Shown here piece by piece: positions 1-11,800 of a stretch of 64,000 nucleotides of DNA; position 1 is the stretch's first letter; the number at the start of each line of letters is the position of its first letter. The position numbers and the translations under genes are program-made. Location: positions 144,321,081-144,385,080 of the forward strand of contig CP092865.1 of the NCBI GenBank assembly GCA_030710605.1, given 5' to 3'. The notes beneath the pieces are model-generated. The model was not told where the DNA came from and ran no database searches. It saw only the letters and a list, made by a program, of their open reading frames with translations. The DNA is from Cordylochernes scorpioides (lineage: Eukaryota; Arthropoda; Arachnida; Pseudoscorpiones; Chernetidae).

Positions 1-94
1 GACTGTAAGTCCTTCTGTGTGTGAGTCCAGGATCCTCACTTCCTCTGTGTGAATGCAGACCTCGATATGAGATTCAGCCAGACACTGCAGGGAT
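1..94. other. Short contig end before gap
   Basis: This 94-base piece is isolated from the rest by an N gap. I found no match to it in the right arm. One plus frame reads a short Cys-containing stretch (CECRPRY) faintly like part of an EGF-like module, but it is far too short to call. It may belong to a neighbouring gene. Confidence 0.3.
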
Positions 95-599
95 NNNNNN
101 NNNNNNNNNNNNNNNNNNNNNNNNNNNNNNNNNNNNNNNNNNNNNNNNNNNNNNNNNNNNNNNNNNNNNNNNNNNNNNNNNNNNNNNNNNNNNNNNNNNN
201 NNNNNNNNNNNNNNNNNNNNNNNNNNNNNNNNNNNNNNNNNNNNNNNNNNNNNNNNNNNNNNNNNNNNNNNNNNNNNNNNNNNNNNNNNNNNNNNNNNNN
301 NNNNNNNNNNNNNNNNNNNNNNNNNNNNNNNNNNNNNNNNNNNNNNNNNNNNNNNNNNNNNNNNNNNNNNNNNNNNNNNNNNNNNNNNNNNNNNNNNNNN
401 NNNNNNNNNNNNNNNNNNNNNNNNNNNNNNNNNNNNNNNNNNNNNNNNNNNNNNNNNNNNNNNNNNNNNNNNNNNNNNNNNNNNNNNNNNNNNNNNNNNN
501 NNNNNNNNNNNNNNNNNNNNNNNNNNNNNNNNNNNNNNNNNNNNNNNNNNNNNNNNNNNNNNNNNNNNNNNNNNNNNNNNNNNNNNNNNNNNNNNNNNN
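95..599. other. Assembly gap, 505 N
   Basis: A run of 505 unknown bases. Its odd length suggests an estimated gap size, unlike the round 100-N gap near 28.6 kb. Left-arm homology to the right arm begins at the first base after the gap, so the true outer end of the left arm is hidden. Confidence 0.99.
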
Positions 600-826
600 G
601 GTTATATCCATTAATGTATATTAAGTACATTTTATGTAGAATAGCTATGTGTGTGTACTACATCATGGGTATGATCATGCAAAATGGAAAATTTTCTAAG
701 TTTCAGGTTAAACTATGCTTATCATACTTCCTATCACTCTATGTGACAAAACTATTCTTCAGTTAGATTGAAACTGGTGATTGGATTGTGAAGATAAAAG
801 TGTACAACTGAAACTGATGATGATGT

Positions 827-1108
827 GATAAGGCACAATTTGGATTACAGATTATAAACACTAGGTAATAAGACCAAATCCAAATTAATAAATAGTGTGT
901 GAGGTTTCGGTAACAGCATTGTTACCATCTTCAGACAAAAGTACTGAATGAGAAATTTTAACCACAGCATGTTTAAACCACAACTATTTAAAAACATGCT
1001 GTGGTAAAATTTCTCATTCAGTACTTTTGTCTGAAGATGGTAACAACGCTGTTACCGAAACGTCATACACTATATATTTATTCGGATTTGGTCTTATTAC
1101 CTTGTGTT
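827..1108. repeat. Foldback element with hammerhead-like arms
   Basis: Two inverted arms of about 130 bases. The outer ends read GATAAGGCACAATTTGG and its near complement. Each inner arm has GTAACA...TGTTAC next to CTGAAGA. The plus-strand arm holds a complete hammerhead-like core at 1031-1064; the minus-strand core is damaged at the cleavage-site side. Confidence 0.8.
1031..1064 (+). ncRNA. Hammerhead-ribozyme-like core
   Basis: CTGAAGA fits CUGANGA. A GGTAACA/TGTTACC stem follows, then GAAA, then CGTC ending in the cleavage triplet GUC. TTTTGT before and ATACAC after can form a weak stem I. One extra U precedes stem II and stem III is almost absent, so self-cleavage as a monomer is uncertain. 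Related minimal motifs are known from Penelope-like elements. Confidence 0.55.
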
Positions 1109-2638
1109 GATGTGTATTGAAACAAAGAATATCTCTGTTGTGGGAGAAAGAAGTGATGAACTGAAGCTCAAGATTCACAAGAAGGAAGGCTCTCAAACAT
1201 CAATTACTAACCTTGGAGAAGAGAGTTCATATATTAAGTACCATGGCAGCAGGGATACATAGTTACACGTAACCTTAGGAAGAGGCTTGAGTAAAGACAG
1301 ACCATTCACCATATCTGACAAACATTGAAGACTTTGTAAGAATGCTATTGTAAGGATGGGAAAATGGTATTAGATCCTCCATAAACCAAATTCATTGACA
1401 GCCATGTAGGTTCGAGATTGTTTGCGAGGGATTTGGCAAAACTGGGTAGTCAAGAAAAAGCCAAGTCAATAAAAGCATCTCTTGATTATTTAGACAATAA
1501 AAAGATTTACTAGCCGAAGTATCTTTAATTTGAAGAACTATGAATGCTGGCCAGGCAGCCTCTATCTATATGAACAACAACATGGTTATAACAACCTAAA
1601 AATCTTGATCCCAATGATGTTATCATAGCAAGATTAAACTATATATATCAGAATAATTTATTTATTCTCATAGATGATGCATGTCATCAGTAATTTTCAG
1701 TTACACAACCTGGAATTTTTTCTTAATTTGACCACATACCTCATCTGTATACAATTGTCTTTGTGAAGTGACTAACAATGCAAAGGATGCGTGATTGCAC
1801 TACAGGTCTACAACCTTTCAAATTGACAAAATGATACAAAACATTGATGTTGTAGAGATCTTCTCTATTCACTGAGCCTTCCTACAATATACGGCAGTGT
1901 TACAACTCGTCAATTCCTGCCAAATGTACCTTAATGTGATCATGGGTGTTCTACCAGCTAGCTCTGGGCATGTGGCATCAACACCAATGGAGAGAGAGAG
2001 CATATCTCTTCTAAGGTCAATGCCCATGGATAAGATCAAACAAAAACTCATGTTAACCTTAGAAAAATGCCATGTTAAACTCACAAAAATGAAATTGTAA
2101 GAGCTTGTGAATAATTCAAGACCTTTTGAGTTATCATTAAAGTTCTAGGAGGGAAAAAAAAAATTGTGGAGGAATGGAGAAAGAGGCAAAAAATTAAGTA
2201 CCAGACATAATACAATTGTCAATATAAATGGCTTCCCAGGGAGTAGAGTAGCAACCTTCAATTGGGGCCACACAGCCCTAGCTGCAATACTTCCCAACAC
2301 ATCTATTGTGTGCCTCTAGCTGATATATATTAGAAAATATTTATACAAAAATATATATATATCACACATATGGAAATATAGATAGAGATACATAGACAAG
2401 CAATGTGGTAGTTTGGAAAGCAGGATTTTGGAACAAACTGTCCTGAGAAAAAAAAAAGGGGGGAGGTGTGAATAAAGAATTGAATGTTGGGAGGGTGTTG
2501 TTTGAAGATGTGCGGTGGACTGTATATCACAGCATCGTCAATGGGGATAAGACACCCAGCCAGAGAAAGCTAGGAGGAGGAGAAGAGAGCAAGAATTCCC
2601 TGTAACAAAGGCAGGTTTGGGTCAATGGGTACAACAGA

Positions 2639-2853
2639 CTAGAGTACTGTGGTGGGGGTGGGTTTAAACTTGGCAATCTCCTGCAGCCGTCTCATTTCCT
2701 CCCAAGACCTGGCGTCCTGGGCATCGGCCTTGCGTTGAGCCAGCCGCCGCTTGCGCCGGAGCCAGAATACAACGGCGGCCACCACGCAGGCAATCAGGAT
2801 CACACCTCCCACCAGGACTCCAATCACCAGAACCAGAGGGAAGGCCTTGACAC
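2639..2853 (-). CDS. Transmembrane and cytoplasmic tail exon, left copy
   Basis: 215 nt with the stop at 2639-2641. Same TM helix, basic stop-transfer and TTVL end as the right copy. The intron upstream (2854-7493) is mainly Helitron, Penelope-like and mariner MITE sequence. Confidence 0.93.
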
Positions 2854-5800
2854 CTGCATCCCACCCTCTTCATTCTCATGGTTGCTCTCTAATGACAAGT
2901 AATCTGGAGTATATAAAGATAATTCTAGAAATATTAATGTGATATACAAACCTCTTCCAACTGACTTTAATTTAATTCACTTACTTTAATTCAACACTAT
3001 AAAGAATACCATAACTATAAGTTGGATTGATAAAGCACAATTTGGATTATAGATTATAAACACAAGGTAATAAGACCAAATCCAAATAAATAAACAGTGT
3101 GTGACGGTAACAGCATTGTTACCATCTTCAGACAAAAGTACTGAATGAGAAATTTTACCACAGCATGTTTTAAATAGTTACTATTTAACTATTGGTTGGA
3201 TTTAAAAAAAAGTTTATTGTCCTGATGTTTCAACAACCCCACTGTCTCTCTCTTAAAAAAAAAAAAAAAAAGGGTGGAAAGTTTATTAGCAAAGTCTTTT
3301 GTTAGTCTATTCTCGGGTATATATGTTATGAATATTTGTTGTTGTTATTAGATAAAGGGTTGATAAGACAAAGGATCGATAAGATAAAGGGTTGAGGTGC
3401 AGTCGTGATAAAAAAAAGATAATTATTTACCGTCAAATAGCTTTTAGTTTCAATTACTTGAGGAAATATTACACATTAGTTAGTTTCACATTATATAGAA
3501 TTTATAAAGTTAATCCTATATTAGTGATTTAAAAGGATATGTTAACTACGCATATTTACAACAAAACTGAAAGTCTTTCTAAAAAAACGATGATAACAAA
3601 GTAATATTATCAATGAATAAAATAAAATATATATTTTTTAAAATATAGATTTGCTCGAGGAGCATGAACTCATGGAATTTGTGTAATCTTTACACAAGGG
3701 GATAAGAAACAACAAAATATAGAAATATTTGAGTTTTTAGATTATATATCTATATTAATAAAATGGAAATTTCATAAGTGGACATCACTAAAAACTTTCG
3801 TTACAATGCATCAATTTTGACCAAATTTTCAACATTTATGTAAAACGAGATGGAGCAGGTTTTGCTTAACATCAAAATATTTTCCTAACTTTAACATACA
3901 TAACTTTGCTGTTATCGATAAAATACAAAAAAATTCAACAGAGTTAAAGTGTTTACACTTTTGCGCTTCTTGGAAAATTAGTTTTAATCTTTTTTATATA
4001 TATTTTAATTAAAATAAAAACATAAAGCCTCCAGGGAAAAGTTTCTTTTAAAAATATTTTTTATTTAAAAAATCTCGAGCTTTCGGGCAAGTACGCCCTT
4101 CTACGGGAGAAAATGCTTCATATGATTAACACGCCAATGAAATATGATTTAAAATTAAATAAAGTCAATTTTCTGTTTACATTTGCTTTAAAAGCACGAT
4201 CAACGCGGGCTTCTGTTGCGCGTGCTTCACTTGGAGGTTATGGGCTGGGCTCAGGGAATATAATGTTATAAATTTCCGGAATATCTATTCTTCTGTTGAT
4301 GCTATTGTGCTTTCTGGATATGATGGATTCTATTATTAGTCTCTGTAGTCTATTGGGGATGTTGGAGTAATGGGTCTTTGGTTCTGATAGGGAGAAGGAA
4401 TGGCCTGTTTCTCTTATATGTTGGTATACTAAAGATCTACTGTCTTGATTATCGATATTTCGTTTATGTTCTGATACTCTTATATTTAAATGTCTGCCGG
4501 TTTCGCCGACATATTTGGTTTTGCATTCGTTGCATTCTATGGAGTATATGGCATTCTTAATATTGGAAGGATAATAAATGGTATTGTTCTTTGTTATGGG
4601 GTTTCTTAGTAACGAATTTAAATTAGGTGAGTTTCTGAAAAAGGTTTTGATTCCAAATATCTTCAGATGACGGGCTATAGAAACAGATACTGGTGAATAA
4701 GGAATACTGCTAATAGATTTATAGATTGGGGAATTCTGAATTTCAGAGGGGCTATAGAAATGTCTTAGAATAAATGATAAAGGGTATTGACAAGTCTTTA
4801 GATTTCTTATAATATTCTGAATTTCTTCTGTTTTAAAAGTTTGAAGTGAACAATGGCTATGGATACGTTTAGTTAAGGTCTTTACGGTATTGATTTTATG
4901 GCTGAGTGGGCAGTAGGAGGAAAAACGGATATAGTCGGGGTTGAAGGATGGCTTATAATAAACAGTTGTTTGGAATTGATTCTGTATGCGAATAATTTTT
5001 ATATCTAGAAAAGGCAGGCTATTGTTGGTTTCTTTTTCAAAATATATTTTAATAACATTTATACATGGTAAGATACTTTTATTTTATAGTTTTCATATTT
5101 TATACCAAAAAAAGTTGAAGCCTTACTTGATGAGATCAATTTTATTTTTTAGATAAATTTTTAGGCTAATTTTAATTTATTTGTTTTTTTATTTTATATA
5201 CAGATTAAATATGCTATTTCTAACTTACGTGGTTAGTATTTTTATAAGACTAAGGTTATTTATATTATTTTTTACAAAAAAAGATTGAAATTTCATTAAT
5301 GTGTTCAATTTTATGTCTTTTTTGAGGACCTTAACAAAATTTTTAATTAATTGTTTAGATATTTTAATAACAGATTATTTATGGTGTTTTCCACTTATAT
5401 GGGTTGTTTTGTAAAAAAAATTTGGGTTATTTCTATTTTTTTTCACTAAGATGCAAGATATTTTATTGATATGTTTATGTGATTGTCATTATGAGGCCCT
5501 TCTCAAATATTTCTTAAGAAATTTTTATTTAATTATTTAGATCTTTCAAATACAAATTATTTGTGGTATTTATAACATATAGGTGTTGTGTTTTTTAAAA
5601 TATTTGGGTTTTTTATTATTAATCGCAAAAAAGAGCAAGCACTTTCATTGTGTTCAATTATGGGTCATTTTGAGGTCCTTTTTTAAATTTTCTTATGGAA
5701 TTTTTTAATTATTGCTTTGATCTTTTAAATACAGTTTATTTATTATATTTTCTACATATATGGGTTGTATCTAAAAAATAGGTTATTTATATTTTTAAAT

Positions 5801-8800
5801 AAGCAAGGGATTTATTTTACGGATTCATTTATTTGTCTTTTTGAAGTCCTTTTTCAAAATTTTTTTAAAGATATTTTAATTTATTTGATTAAATATTTTA
5901 TATTTAGATTATTTATAGTTTTTTTTTAACATATAGGGGTTGTATTTTGTATTTTAGAAAATTATTTCTATTTTTTACCTCAAAAAAGCATGCTTTTTCA
6001 TTGCCGTATCCAGCGGTTGGTCTATTTTTGAAGCTTTTTAATGATAACTGGTTTTGTACATTAATTTTTTGGTAATATAATATTATGATTTAGTTTTTTA
6101 AAATCTTTTTAACATATCTGAAGGTTATTTTGAATAAAAAATTTAAAAATTTTGATTTTTACCTCAAAAAGACAGGAAATTTTTATGCTTTGTTTAGAAA
6201 TTGCTGGTTTTGAAGCTTTTGTTATTAATCTCAATTTAAATTTTTTTTCAGAATATGCCTCGCCACAGCTGACGTTTATTTGGTAGGAATACGGCTGCTT
6301 CCAGGAGATATAGGAATGCTAGAGCTATTGAGACACCACTTCAAAGTGAGACGCGTCGTGCGCTTCGCCGTCTTAGGTATTCTGAAGCCCGCGTCGCAGC
6401 TACACAAACTATGCAAGTTCCTGTTCAGCGTATTCAGCTTTGGACTCTTAAGCCGTTTTCAGGTTTGCAGTATAATGCCCATATTGATTATAAAGCTGAT
6501 TCATCTGTCGATATAGGCCAAATGTCTCGGGTATGCCAGTTTTGCTCTGCTTTGAGATTTAAAGATGATGTAATGTAATAGAAACAAAATAAACCTCATC
6601 CTACCTAATATACATTACTTCTGAGGATTAAAGATTTTGATTTGTGTTGAGAATTTTGCATGCATTTCTCTATTTCTTTTCTTATCTTGCAAAGCTAATG
6701 GATTGTTTAGGTTGCTTATTTTTGACTCGCCAATTTGTTTAGTGATAAAGTGGTATAGCGTTCTTTTTCAGAGCATCACCCTACAAAAAAATTACCTGAC
6801 CTTTCCTAATATTCAGATAGATTTATTATATCAACATATTAGACTACAAACATTCCCTCAAGTAAAACCCGGGCGGAGCCGGGTACACCCGCTAGTATAT
6901 ACAGGGTGATTCAAAAAAATGTATACACACTTTGAACTTCCATAGAAAATTTATTTACCGTTCTACAAAGTTAAATTTTAGGAAAATAGAAAACTGAAAG
7001 TCCAATATAAATGAAACATAAATAACAAATGTTAATACTGTTCAAATTGGTGACCTGCAGCATCAGTTTTCAATCAACCACCGCCGCGCATGCGCGCCGA
7101 CCGTGACGTCGCCGCCGTCACCGCGCGGTGGTTGATTGAAAACTGATGCTGCAGGTCACCAATTTGAACAGTATTAACATTTGTTATTTATGTTTCATTT
7201 ATATTGGACTTTCAGTTTTCTATTTTCCTAAAATTTAACTTTGTAGAACGGTAAATAAATTTTCTATGGAAGTTCAAAGTGTGTATACATTTTTTTGAAT
7301 CACCCTGTATATATACACACAAGATATGGTATTATATCATTATCCAAATGGTTGTGCCTATTTTCATTCATTTGAAAGGAAATATACAAATTCTCTTCTC
7401 TCTACTCAAGTATGGAGGTGGACTGTGTTTTACACTTTCAAACATTTTGTTCAAGCTGGATATTAGCTACACAGACACAAGAGTCCTACTCACAGAAGGG
7501 TAACTTGGCGGGCCAGGTGCCGTTGTAGCACTCAATTATAGGAGGACCTCCCCTCAGCTGGTAGCCAGGTATACAGGAGAACTTGAGGGTCTGTCCCAGC
7601 ACCTCCATCTGCCCGTTGGACAAGGTTCTGGTGGGAGGGGGGTGACACACACCTGCAACACACACTCTTCTTGTTGATCCCCTGGTGATTACACAAATCC
7701 CTCAAGTGGCTTGATGCTGCAGCCTCTTCCAAAGGTCCTCACATTACTCAATACAGTGGAATAATCTCCAAGAGACATGGACAATATTGCTAGAAGACAA
7801 TCATAAGAAATATCTGTTTCCTTAAGATGGTCCCATGTTCATCCCATGGCACCATGATCCAGTTTGGTGAAAGTCAGATTTTTCCTATAATTTGAGGCCA
7901 TTCCTTACATGGAAGGCTTTGCTACTGACTCTAACATAAGTACAGACACAGCTCCTCTGTATCCCTGGAGTAGGACCCTTGCTGAGGTTTATCAACCGGG
8001 TCAGTTGAACTCAGGATTTTTAATTTCTAACAATGCTGCTGTTGGTCCGCGACTGCTTAATCATAAGAGGTATTCTGCTTGTGTCGTAGCTGGCTTTCAT
8101 ATCTAAAGGTAAGTTCCCCTATCTGCCACATGGAAACGTGCCCTGTAGCAGTCAGCCTCACACATGTACACACACAGGGTTGTAACCTACCCTTGATAGG
8201 ACGAGAAGTGGGCAGGATAGCAGGCTTCCTGGTGGAAGTTGTGCTGGTAGTAGGGGGCACTGCAAAGACACCAGAGATCAAGAAATGAAATAAATATTAG
8301 CACAATTTTTGTCATTTTTCAAATAAAACAAACTTCTTACTGTTATATAAAAGGGCGTACCTAGATCTGTAAAGAAAACAAAAAAAAAAGCTTTTTTTTT
8401 TTTTTTCTTAAAATATTTCGAGAGATTGCTCCCTCTTTATCAATTTATTGCACAGTGAAAATTGCTTTTTTTTTTTTTCTTTACAGATCCAGGTACACCC
8501 TTTTATATAATCTTAATTAATGGATCGCCTTTTGACTCAAACTTATTACTGTGAAAAAATAGTACAAAAGTGTAATGGGATCAGGTGGATAAATTAAGGC
8601 ATCTCCTGATTGTGCAACTAAAAGTTGCTTATGCCTTGTGCCATCTGTCGGAATAAATACAGCGAATTGTTGATAATTCCAGAATTATGGAATAATTAAA
8701 AATCAACAATTTGTTCATTCTGAACAATGATATTTATTTATTCTGACAGATGGCATAAGCAACTTTAAGTTGCACTATCAGGAAATGCCTTTTTCCTAAA

Positions 8801-11800
8801 GGCTAGATAGACACTAACAACAGTATACCCATTGTTATCAATGTGGCAACATTCTACTTCTACCAAGACACAGGCAATATTAGCGATAAGCTGGCTAGAA
8901 GAGAAAGGTATTGTAGAGGTCACTAGATAAGCTGTCAATGATGGCCAGTAACAGATCAAATTGGAGAATATTTGTTCATATAGGTCGCCAAAGGTCAAAC
9001 TCGACTTTACGGATGCTCACAACAACAACAATGGCAGGATGGGTATCATCTGCTACACAGCTCCTATTTATATACAACAACAACAAAGCCTTTATTTAGG
9101 GCCTCTCGCCCTATACAGGATTCGCCAGTTCACAAGGGAGAACACTGTGTGGCCCGGGATATAATCCTGTGGAATATCGCCACCGCTATATACCTATTCT
9201 TTGATATTTCATTAATTAGTGCCGGAAACGAAGGACAAAGTTGCCCCGTTTTATCATTTAGTTTTCGTCTTTCCTCAGACAGAGCAGCACAATCAAATAA
9301 GTAGTGCAACATTACTTATATACAGTCCAATTGCTTTAATTCAACACCTCAAGGGATCACAATTTCCAGTTGAATTAAACTGTTGTTGGTTAACATGATT
9401 GTCAATTCAACGCAGCATTCACTGCTAGTGGACATTTGATTGCTACAACTTAAGAAGGCATCGAATTAAAAATGTTTAGTGTTGAATTATTTCTGGTTGA
9501 AATGAAGCAAATAGGCTCATTGGAATTCAAAAACCTACTAATTATAGCTAGTGCTGAGTCATTTGATATAAAGATGGTAATTTGAGAGGGAAATGGTTGG
9601 GATTAGAAAAATTGGTTGAAATAAAGTGTAAGCATTCTATTTAGATTCTCTATGAATATTCAAATTTATTAAGAACGTGTTTAAAACTATTTACATACTT
9701 ATACACATTTTATACATACATATATAAACAGATACTTCAGAGTTATTGTTTGAATCCTGATATACATGCTAAAAGGTACAACTTCCTTAAGTTTTGTCCA
9801 TGGGTGTATATTGGTTATCATGTGTGACTTCAATAAAGGTCACTGTAATATCTTTCAGAGTTATTGTTTGAATCCTGATATACATGCTAAAAGGTACAAC
9901 TTCCTTAAGTTTTGTCCATGGGTGTATATTGGTTATCACGTGTGACTTCAATAAAGGTCAATGTAATATCTTTCAGAGTTGTTTGAATCCTGATATACAT
10001 GCTAAAAGGTACAACTTCCTTAAGTTTTGTCCATGGGTGTATATTGGTTATCACGTGTGACTTCAATAAAGGTCACTGTAATATCTTTCAGAGTTGTTGT
10101 CTGAATCCCGATATACATGCTAAAAGGTACAACTTCCTTAAGTTTTGTCCATGGGTGTATATTGGTTATCACGTGTGACTTCAATAAAGGTCAATGTAAT
10201 ATCTTTCAGAGTTGTTTGAATCCTGATATACATGCTAAAAGGTACAACTTCCTTAAGTTTTGTCCATGAGAGAGAGTGTAGTGTAATATCAAATGTCTTT
10301 ATATTTCAACACTATTTCAGCTAGCTGGCTCCGAACAGGATTTTGTAATGAGAGGATGCAGGTTGCATCAGTCATGTTTGGCTTCAGTTTTGCTGGATAA
10401 TGAAAGTTTGGGATTTGCTAGTTGCTGCCATGTGCCTTCTACAAGTCAAAACACATAGTTGCTTGTTGAACCAATCAAAGCACTTTTATAGCTCCTCACA
10501 CTAAATTTTTTGTACAACAATGGTATAACAATGGGACAACAATGGTGAAACAATGGAACAACAATGATGAAACAATGGTACAACAATGGAACAATAATGG
10601 TGTAACAATGGAACAACTTTAGTGCAACAATGGTACTATAATGGTGCAGCAATGATTCAACAATTGTATAACAATGGGGCAACGATGGTACAACAATGGT
10701 TCCACAATGGTGCAACGATGTTACAAAAATGATTCCACAATGAAGCAACGACAGTACAACAATGACCTCATAATGGTGAAAAAATGATACAATAATGGTG
10801 AAACAATGGTACAACAATGGTTCCACAATGATACAACAATGGAGTAGGATTGGTACTGTACCCACCATAGCAGTATGGAGCGGGATCCCACTCCCCAGTC
10901 TCTGAGCAGCGGAGGGTCATGGTGTTCCCGTCATGAAGACATCGGAGGATCATCAAGGACTTGTAGTTGTTGCCCAGATGGATGGGGGGATTGCTCTGTC
11001 CCGGCACATTCTTGATGACAGGACAGGTAACAACTGCACAGGCAAGGGTGACATCTGGGCAACAGATGCTAGCAGCAGGACAGACTCACCCTGGCACTTG
11101 GGGAGCCCTCCACTCCAGGTACCATTCATCCGGCAGCTTAGCTCCTGGAGACCTTGCAGCTTGAAGCCCTCATTGCAGTGAAACCTCACCACGTCCTTGT
11201 AGACAGGCTGAGTGGGGACCTCAGCCAGGCCGTCCCTTAGTGGAGGCAGCGGGGGACACTGGCACAGCTGTCACACCGTCTCACATTTCAGTGGGCAACT
11301 CTACAGTATAACCTCCCTTTAGGAGACACCTCTCTACAAAGGACAGTTTTCATTGGTAAAAATACCATTTTGACAATTTAGTCACTCTCGGGTAAAAGGA
11401 CACCTCTCCCTAAAGGATACTTTGGCTCTACAATTAGGTGTCCTTTATAGGGAGGTTCTACTGTATATATTAAAGTGCCTCTCTTGATACATGAATATCA
11501 TCCTCCTGCAACTTTACATTGTAATCAGCCACCAGCTTAAACACCTGTTTGGTTATTAATTATAACAGATAAATAGATATACTTATTGACTTTTGACAGT
11601 TTTTTTGCTTGTAATTCCAAGGGGAAGTTTTTATATAGAAACCCAAATATTTGGATTTCATCCTCCTTTGAAGTCTTGAACAATCGCTAAAAAAAAAGAT
11701 CAGGTCTCAACTCCCAAAATTTTTCGAGTTGACATTGTGACCTAAGATATAACAAGAGAGATAAATTGGTTCATATCCGGCCATCTCGGCCACCCAGAAG

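Larger units (their letters stand above)
600..2638. other. 3' flank of the left gene copy
   Basis: Non-coding. The first about 330 bases next to the stop (2310-2638) are conserved on the other arm and likely include the 3' UTR. The rest holds a foldback element (827-1108) and a fragment of a hairpin MITE near 1640-1720. No further gene is seen. Confidence 0.7.
3749..6895 (+). mobile_element. Helitron-like element, left arm
   Basis: 5' end TCTATATTAATAAAATGG and 3' end with a GC hairpin (CCCGGGCGGAGCCGGG) just before CCCGCTAG, followed by T. These match Helitron ends (TC start, hairpin, CTRR). No Rep/helicase gene is seen, so it is non-autonomous. The interior is AT-rich with degenerate internal repetition about every 180 bases. 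A Penelope-like element is inserted at 4010-5053. A short reading frame near 6280-6516 also appears on the right arm but is not a recognised protein. Confidence 0.8.

Noticed and set aside
21..624. Open frames of about 190 codons at the window start
   Set aside because: They consist almost only of unknown bases in the gap.
2664..2879. Second frame over the TM exon (and 57490-57705)
   Set aside because: Shadow frame of the real TM exon; the other frame has the TM helix and the correct splice phase.
6280..6909. 78- and 90-codon plus frames at the Helitron 3' part, present on both arms
   Set aside because: Conserved only because the arms are near identical; no recognisable domain and no splice signals in gene phase.
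10446..10868. 140-codon minus frame with repeated His/Cys/Ile-Val stretches (and 48737-49105 on the right)
   Set aside because: Produced by the CAATGG minisatellite; it is intronic and has no domain.
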